In this document: one piece after another, positions 39,119-44,252 of the stretch
Position numbering within the stretch: position 1 is the first letter of the stretch
How the letters are laid out: each line of letters opens with the position of its first letter
From: Xenorhabdus khoisanae
GTDB taxonomy: Bacteria; Pseudomonadota; Gammaproteobacteria; Enterobacterales; Enterobacteriaceae
Reading direction: 5' to 3'
Assembly (NCBI RefSeq): GCF_001037465.1
Contig: NZ_LFCV01000005.1
Span: forward strand, 1-44,252
Length of the DNA: 44,252 bases
Position numbers and translations under genes: made by a program
Notes under the pieces: generated by a model
Databases searched by the model: none
Told to the model about the DNA's origin: nothing
The model's input: the letters and a program-made list of their open reading frames with translations, nothing else

Positions 39119-39667
39119 TCAACCTTCACGCAAATCAACCCATGCGGCGCTCAAATATTGAAACATGGACCAGAACGTCAATACCGCAGCTGCATATAAT
39201 AAGATAAATCCCCCCACTTCCAGTTCAGTGCAAGGACGCCATAATAAAGCCACTAATGCCGCCATTTGTGCGGTGGTTTTTATTTTTCCCAGCCATGAAA
39301 CAGCCACACTGCTACGTTTTCCCAATTCTGCCATCCACTCACGCAGAGAGGATATGATGATCTCGCGAGCAATCATTGTCGCAGCAGGCAGTGTGATCCA
39401 CCACGTATGATAATGTTCTGCGATAAGCACCAACGCAGTGGCAACCATAACTTTATCTGCTACCGGATCAAGAAATGCCCCAAAGCGCGTTGTCTGTTTC
39501 CATAAACGGGCAAGAAAGCCATCAAACCAATCCGTTGCAGCAGCGATAACAAAGATACTGGCACACAACATCGGTGCCCATTGGAATGGCAGGTAAAATG
39601 CCAAAACAAAGAATGGGATTAAGGCAATACGAAACAGGGTAAGCCATGTTGGAATATTTAATTGCAT
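39119..39667 (-). CDS. pgsA: CDP-diacylglycerol-glycerol-3-phosphate 3-phosphatidyltransferase
   Basis: 182 residues, the E. coli length. It makes phosphatidylglycerolphosphate, the committed step to acidic phospholipids, at the inner membrane. The CDP-alcohol phosphotransferase motif D-W-F-D-G-F-L-A-R followed by [10 protein letters not shown] is intact (residues about 46-73). Several hydrophobic segments span the membrane. It lies between uvrC and the tRNA operon as in relatives. Confidence 0.97.
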   Translation of the reverse strand: MQLNIPTWLTLFRIALIPFFVLAFYLPFQWAPMLCASIFVIAAATDWFDGFLARLWKQTTRFGAFLDPVADKVMVATALVLIAEHYHTWWITLPAATMIAREIIISSLREWMAELGKRSSVAVSWLGKIKTTAQMAALVALLWRPCTELEVGGFILLYAAAVLTFWSMFQYLSAAWVDLREG

Positions 39668-39723
39668 AATGCTTAGTAACTATCTGGCCATGTAAAGTTT
39701 ATCAGTATGGTGCATCAATACTC

Positions 39724-41565
39724 TTAGTGTTTCAACGCATTATAGATTTTTTCTGCCAATGCATAAGAAATAGAAGGCACTTTTGCGATCTCCTCTACAC
39801 TTGCGTTGCGTAAAGGCTGTAATCCACCCATATATTTTAGCAGCATTTGTCTGCGTTTCGGCCCTATGCCTGCTATTGATTCCAGTGTACTGGTCTTTTT
39901 CACTTTTTCTCGGCGCTGACGGTGGCCAGTGATGGCATGGTTATGAGATTCATCCCGAATGTGTTGAATAACATGTAAGGCTGGTGAGTCAGGAGGAAGC
40001 GCCATGCCCTCACCCCCCGCTTCAAAAAATAAAGTTTCTAACCCTGCTTTGCGATCACTTCCTTTCGCAACACCAATCAGCTTGGGATGATTTTTATCCC
40101 ATTCAACGTCCAAAGAATTGAAAACTTCTATTGCCCGTGCGAGTTGCCCTTTACCACCATCAATAAAGATGATGTCTGGAATTTTGGATTGATCAATCGC
40201 CTTACTATATCGACGATGTAAAACTTGATTCATCGCCGCATAATCATCTCCGGGTGTGATACCCGTAATATTATAGCGACGATATTCTGCACGCACAGGG
40301 CCGTTACTATCAAAAACAACGCAGGATGCAACAGTCTGTTCTCCCATTGTATGGCTGATATCGAAACATTCCATACGCCCAATTTTTGTAAGACCTGCGA
40401 ATGCAGCAAGTGATTCTAAGCGTTGATGGATTGTTGATTGCTGGGAGAGTTTCGTGGTTAATGCAGTGGCTGCGTTAGTACGTGCCAATTTCAGGTAACG
40501 CGCTCGATCGCCTCTTGGGCGCGCTTGGATATAGATCTTTCTGCCCGATAATTCAGAAAGTGATGTTTCCAACAGTTCTTTTTCAGGTAACGCAAAGTCC
40601 AACAAAATTTCTGTCGGTAATGTCCTGTTTTGACTGCCCTGAAGATAGAATTGACCAAGGAAAGTCTGTACGACTTCATCTAATTTAGTATCAACAGGAA
40701 TTTTGGGATAGTAACTCCGGCTGCCCAATATTTTTCCTTGACGGATAAATAATACGTGTACACAGGCCATACCTGATTCAAAGGCGACACTAATAACATC
40801 AAGGTCATCCCCCTCACCAGAAACAAATTGCCGTTCAGTCACTTGTCGTACAGCTTGAATCTGGTCACGGTAACGAGCAGCATCTTCGAATTTAAGTTGC
40901 TGGCTGGCTTTTTCCATTTTATCAACCAATTCAGTCAGCACTTGTTGATCCTTACCCGCTAGAAACAAGCGAACATATTCAACCTGCTGCTGATATTCTT
41001 CATCTGTTACGAACCCCTTAACACAAGGAGCAAGGCAACGGCCAATCTGATATTGCAGGCAAGGCCTTGAGCGGTTGCGATACACACTGTCTTCACACTG
41101 ACGGATAGGAAATAGTTTCTGCAATAAAATCAAGGTGTCACGCACAGCGTGGGAATTAGGAAATGGCCCGAAATATTCCCCTTTCGCATGTTTAGCTCCA
41201 CGGTATAATGTCAGGCGAGGATGGATATCACCACTTAAGAAAATGTAAGGATAAGATTTATCATCCCGCAACAATACATTATAGCGAGGTTGATAAAGTT
41301 TGATGTAGTTATGTTCGAGCAGAAGGGCTTCAGTCTCTGTATGGGTAACTGTGACATCTATCTGAACGATATTTTTCACCAGTGATTCTGTTTTACGACT
41401 GCTAACTTGTGTCCGAAAATAGCTGGATAACCGTTTTTTCAGATCCTTGGCTTTGCCAACATAAATCACCGTACCAGAGGCATCATACATTCGGTAAACA
41501 CCCGGCTGACTAGTGACTGTTTTTAAAAATATCTTTGAATCAAATTGATCTGCCACGATTTCCAC
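39724..41565 (-). CDS. uvrC: Excinuclease ABC subunit C
   Basis: 613 residues. It makes both incisions in UvrABC nucleotide excision repair. The GIY-YIG domain (residues about 20-95: P-G-V-Y-R-M-Y and V-I-Y-V-G-K-A), the UvrB-binding UVR segment (near 205-240), the RNase H-like endonuclease (R-M-E-C-F-D-I-S-H and F-I-D-G-G-K-G) and a C-terminal helix-hairpin-helix pair (I-A-G-I-G-P-K-R-R) are all present. It follows uvrY by 13 bp. Start [11 protein letters not shown]; the E. coli protein starts slightly later. Confidence 0.98.
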   Translation of the reverse strand: MEIVADQFDSKIFLKTVTSQPGVYRMYDASGTVIYVGKAKDLKKRLSSYFRTQVSSRKTESLVKNIVQIDVTVTHTETEALLLEHNYIKLYQPRYNVLLRDDKSYPYIFLSGDIHPRLTLYRGAKHAKGEYFGPFPNSHAVRDTLILLQKLFPIRQCEDSVYRNRSRPCLQYQIGRCLAPCVKGFVTDEEYQQQVEYVRLFLAGKDQQVLTELVDKMEKASQQLKFEDAARYRDQIQAVRQVTERQFVSGEGDDLDVISVAFESGMACVHVLFIRQGKILGSRSYYPKIPVDTKLDEVVQTFLGQFYLQGSQNRTLPTEILLDFALPEKELLETSLSELSGRKIYIQARPRGDRARYLKLARTNAATALTTKLSQQSTIHQRLESLAAFAGLTKIGRMECFDISHTMGEQTVASCVVFDSNGPVRAEYRRYNITGITPGDDYAAMNQVLHRRYSKAIDQSKIPDIIFIDGGKGQLARAIEVFNSLDVEWDKNHPKLIGVAKGSDRKAGLETLFFEAGGEGMALPPDSPALHVIQHIRDESHNHAITGHRQRREKVKKTSTLESIAGIGPKRRQMLLKYMGGLQPLRNASVEEIAKVPSISYALAEKIYNALKH

Positions 41566-41578
41566 CCATCAAATTTTC

Positions 41579-42238
41579 TCACCCACCGTGGTTCACTATA
41601 TCTTGTGTATCAAGCAATCCACAGCGTATTGCTATATGGGTCAATTCTACATCACCATTGATATTTAGTTTACTGAACATTCTATAACGATAGCTATTCA
41701 CTGTTTTAGGACTCAAATTAAGCAGTGTAGAAATCTCATTAACCTTACGACCTTGAGTTATCATTGTCATGATTTGTAATTCACGCTCTGAAAGTTCATC
41801 CAATGGGTTTTCTTTTTGAGGGGATAATTGATTGAGCGCCATCTGCTGGGCAATATCTGGGGAAATATAGCGTTGACCAGCATAAACTGTTCGAATCGCA
41901 TTAATCATATCCTGCGGTGTTGCTGCTTTGCTCAAATACCCCCTAACTCCTGCTTGCATCACTTTTGTCGGCAAAGAGCTTTCAGTATGGATAGTTAACA
42001 TAATCACCCGTATATCAGGTGAATAGCGGATAATTTTTTTGGCTGCTTCAAGCCCCCCGATTCCGGGCATTCCCATATCCATAATCACAACATCTGTGCT
42101 GTTTGATCTGCACCATCTGACCGCATCTTCTCCACTGCCAGCTTCTCCTACGACTTTGATTCCTCTTGCATCATCAAGGATACCTTTCACGCCAATGCGA
42201 ACCAGTTCATGGTCATCAACTAATAAAACATTAATCAA
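41579..42238 (-). CDS. uvrY: Response regulator UvrY
   Basis: 219 residues. The receiver domain has the phosphoacceptor Asp in V-V-I-M-D-M-G-M-P-G (about residue 54), with acidic D-D-H-E at the start and Lys in S-K-A-A. The LuxR-type HTH is near the end (L-S-E-R-E-L-Q-I-M, K-V-N-E-I-S-T-L-L-N-L-S-P-K-T-V-N-S-Y). It is the partner of sensor BarA and activates csrB/csrC-type small RNAs; in insect pathogens it affects virulence and secondary metabolism. It is in one operon with uvrC. Confidence 0.97.
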   Translation of the reverse strand: MINVLLVDDHELVRIGVKGILDDARGIKVVGEAGSGEDAVRWCRSNSTDVVIMDMGMPGIGGLEAAKKIIRYSPDIRVIMLTIHTESSLPTKVMQAGVRGYLSKAATPQDMINAIRTVYAGQRYISPDIAQQMALNQLSPQKENPLDELSERELQIMTMITQGRKVNEISTLLNLSPKTVNSYRYRMFSKLNINGDVELTHIAIRCGLLDTQDIVNHGG

Positions 42239-42614
42239 ACAACATCTCCACTAACGTAATACCCACTGAAATAGTGATAAATTAATAAGATCCCAAACCA
42301 AGCCAATATGCTTATTTTATCTTCATGATTTTCATAAAATAATTTAGAAAGAAGACAGCATTCTCTCTCGAATGAGAGAGAGATCTTTTTGATGAATTAA
42401 CGGATTATACTAACATTAGTACGAAACAGAAAGAAAATTGTTACATATCAATAAAGTAAATTATTTTAATCATTCCGTTTATTATGAAATATTTTAACCA
42501 CACAGCCTTGTTTAATACTTTTCAGAACAACATATAAATATATTATTCATAATAGCCCGCTTTAATCCACCATAATACGAATGGGGTAATACTACCCCAT
42601 TCGTATTGTAACAA
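42239..42614. other. AT-rich intergenic region upstream of uvrY
   Basis: About 375 bp with no convincing gene. It contains an inverted repeat CTCTCTC-GAAT-GAGAGAG (42363-42380) followed by AGATCTTTTT, which resembles a terminator in the plus direction, although no plus-strand gene lies upstream. The remainder is AT-rich and should include the uvrY promoter. Confidence 0.5.
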
Positions 42615-43016
42615 TTATTTAAATAAATTAAGGATATCTTGCTTAGTCAACATCGGCGTTTTTTCAACAAAATTATAATACTTAGGTTTGCTGTCTACAT
42701 AAATCTGGCGGGATAATTTACTAGAATGATTATTTTCGAACAAGGCAACTGGAACATAATAAGCACTGGGATGATGTAAGTGGTAGAAAAGATGTGTGCC
42801 ACATTTTTTACAGAAAGCTCGTTCTGCCCATTCTGACGATAAATATGTTGAAATATTTTCAGCCCCCTCTATTTGTAAATCATCCTTACAGTCTACAGAT
42901 AGAAATGGACCTCCATTCCATTTTTGACATATTTTACAATGACATGCGTTAACTTCCTCAATGCCTTGACCAGTTTTTATACCAACAGCGCCACATAAAC
43001 AATGACCTTGATTCAT
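42615..43016 (-). CDS. GFA/CENP-V-family zinc protein
   Basis: 133 residues with the zinc ligands of the glutathione-dependent formaldehyde-activating enzyme family: C-L-C-G-A-V (residues 6-8), C-H-C-K-I-C-Q (near 25-30) and F-C-K-K-C-G-T-H (near 69). The family carries out S-hydroxymethylglutathione-type reactions in a few cases, but most members are uncharacterised. It is an isolated gene with its own spacing; chromosomal. Confidence 0.9.
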   Translation of the reverse strand: MNQGHCLCGAVGIKTGQGIEEVNACHCKICQKWNGGPFLSVDCKDDLQIEGAENISTYLSSEWAERAFCKKCGTHLFYHLHHPSAYYVPVALFENNHSSKLSRQIYVDSKPKYYNFVEKTPMLTKQDILNLFK

Positions 43017-43206
43017 GATCTCGCTCTCTATCTACCCAAATTTATAGAAAAAACTCATATCTGAGGTTGAACAACATCACCACCATGTTTCATTAAAAAC
43101 CCCATGTTCACCACAGTAACTCCCCAGTTTTTAGCGCGTTATATAAATAATAACTCATAGTTCCAAAATTGCAGTTTAAAAAATGAAAGTACAAATAAAA
43201 AATAAA

Positions 43207-43572
43207 CTATTTATCTCGTGCATCCTCCTCCTCATCATCATCATCAATATGCCAATTGTGCAGTATTCGATGGACAAAAGGTGTCACTACCATCCCAACT
43301 GCAATGAAAAAGATAGCCTGAAGGAATAGTCCATAAATGGCTGCAAAATATTTTCCCAGCATACTGACTGGCTCAATGTGCAAATTTTGAGTTCCAATCA
43401 TTGAAACAGAATTCAATATTGCATCGGGTATAGCATGGCTTTCAATCAAGAAAAACCCCAATACTCCTGGAATAATGCCGATCAAAAAGATAATAAATGC
43501 GTGCAAAAGGAAACGCACTATCCGTAAAATAAATCTATCGAGGCTAATTAATTTATCAGTAAACTTTTCCAT
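43207..43572 (-). CDS. Two-span membrane protein with acidic tail
   Basis: 121 residues; GGAGGATTGGT precedes ATG. Membrane segment 1 is about residues 22-44 (L-L-H-A-F-I-I-F-L-I-G-I-I-P), segment 2 about 75-98 (A-A-I-Y-G-L-F-L-Q-A-I-F-F-I-A-V-G). Between them lies A-I-L-N-S-V-S-M-I-G-T-Q-N-L. The C-terminus is acidic (D-D-D-D-E-E-E-D). The plan resembles a two-helix potassium channel pore module with a changed selectivity filter, but I would not call it a channel on this evidence. Confidence 0.78.
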   Translation of the reverse strand: MEKFTDKLISLDRFILRIVRFLLHAFIIFLIGIIPGVLGFFLIESHAIPDAILNSVSMIGTQNLHIEPVSMLGKYFAAIYGLFLQAIFFIAVGMVVTPFVHRILHNWHIDDDDEEEDARDK

Positions 43573-44252
43573 ACCAATCCTCCACTAATAAATTAGTTAC
43601 CATGGTGATTGTATGTTAGTTTTTATTTTTATCAATGATTATCCGTCAGATATTTCCAATTACGCTGAATACTGGTGCCACATAAAAATTTTGTTGAACA
43701 ATCCTCAGCAGCCATTACGAACAGGAAAGGTTATTTATCCGGATAAGGAAACATTTCCATTCCATCAGGCAACCCCAAACACGGACTGTGCACAGAAACC
43801 AAAGCATATATACAATATGTAAAAATTTTGAGCACAGCCCTTTAAAAGGGTAAATAATATTTTTAAAGAGAAACATTAAATTTAGTAACACATCAATAAA
43901 ATGGAATGATAACTCAAAAATTTAAAGGAAAGTTTTACTTCATCACTCACCAAATTAACAAACAACGCCTTTAATTTATTCTTAATGGCACATACCCTAT
44001 TAATACCACGCCTTATATTGCAGTAAAAACAATCGATGTTAACCAATTAACGACCTCAAACCAACACCAATAATATTAATGCACTTAATAAAAACAAATA
44101 ACTTATTTTTTATAAGTAAGACTTGATAAACCAGAAAATTAAAAAATTCAAATAAAAGAACAATCAAAACAGAAAGTAATGAATAAATGAATTTCACATC
44201 TGATAATAATAACTTATAAATACAATTGGCTTGACATGACTAATAGCTAACG
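43573..44252. other. AT-rich intergenic region at the right edge
   Basis: About 680 bp. A 69-codon frame (43613-43822, plus) starts soon after the divergent gene, but its sequence lacks protein character I can support and no clear ribosome site precedes it. The rest, strongly AT-rich, shows nothing else. Confidence 0.5.

Noticed and set aside
42363-42380. Perfect CTCTCTC/GAGAGAG hairpin as terminator
   Set aside because: It has a T-rich tail in the plus direction, but no plus-strand gene lies upstream; kept only as a note within the intergenic region.
43613-43822. A 69-codon plus-strand frame near the right edge
   Set aside because: No clear ribosome site and no recognisable protein features; it lies in AT-rich intergenic DNA.

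Overview
The window is a nearly complete temperate-phage genome (about 1-38,700) integrated at the 3' end of a tRNA-Leu(UAA) gene, followed by ordinary enterobacterial chromosome (about 38,700-44,252). The chromosomal part reads uvrY-uvrC-pgsA-tRNAGly(GCC)-tRNACys(GCA)-tRNALeu(UAA) on the minus strand, the same order as in Escherichia coli and relatives, so the host is an Enterobacterales bacterium. The AT-rich intergenic DNA and the overall flavour of the proteins suggest Morganellaceae of the Xenorhabdus/Photorhabdus kind; that genus-level guess is inference only. The left attachment site is not in the window: no copy of the tRNA-Leu 3' end is visible in bases 1-195.

Layout of the prophage. 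The immunity switch is at 30,800-32,100. A YdaS/Cro-like gene (minus) and a small RacR-like repressor without a protease domain (plus) diverge across a 400-bp region holding a striking array of twelve 19-21-bp repeats. The rightward-type early operon (minus strand, running down the coordinates) carries ydaS, ydaT, a replication initiator with putative internal iterons, a run of small early genes, a Ref-like HNH nuclease, and a Q-position gene (DUF1133). A candidate late promoter and terminator (pR'/tR' arrangement, 24,656-24,758) follow. The late operon then has a DNA methyltransferase, a lambda S-type holin with dual start, endolysin, nested Rz/Rz1 spanins, a probable Acb2-like anti-CBASS protein, terminase, head genes (portal DUF1073, DUF2213 protease/scaffold, DUF2184 capsid), connectors, and a contractile tail (DUF3383 sheath, DUF3277 tube, frameshifted chaperone, tape measure, Dit-like, hub, Gp138 spike, J, DUF2612, repeat-rich fibre).

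The other early operon (plus strand, 32,044-38,617) starts at a candidate pL, crosses a leader with a decayed gene and hairpins, then encodes small early proteins, a large protein that looks like a RecE-N-like region joined to a Rad52-type annealing protein, Gp157, an HNH endonuclease, a DUF4224 protein (possible excisionase) and the integrase.

Accessory (moron-like) genes break the pattern: a plus-strand AT-rich gene of unknown function (19,988-20,626), a plus-strand RelE/HTH toxin-antitoxin pair (22,447-23,131), an orphan HigA (26,349-26,636) and an unknown protein with a His...Cys pattern (26,672-27,358). Nine early genes on both strands share one extended ribosome-binding leader, AGAGGCAAGACC(C/A) directly before ATG, which is more conserved than ribosome binding needs.
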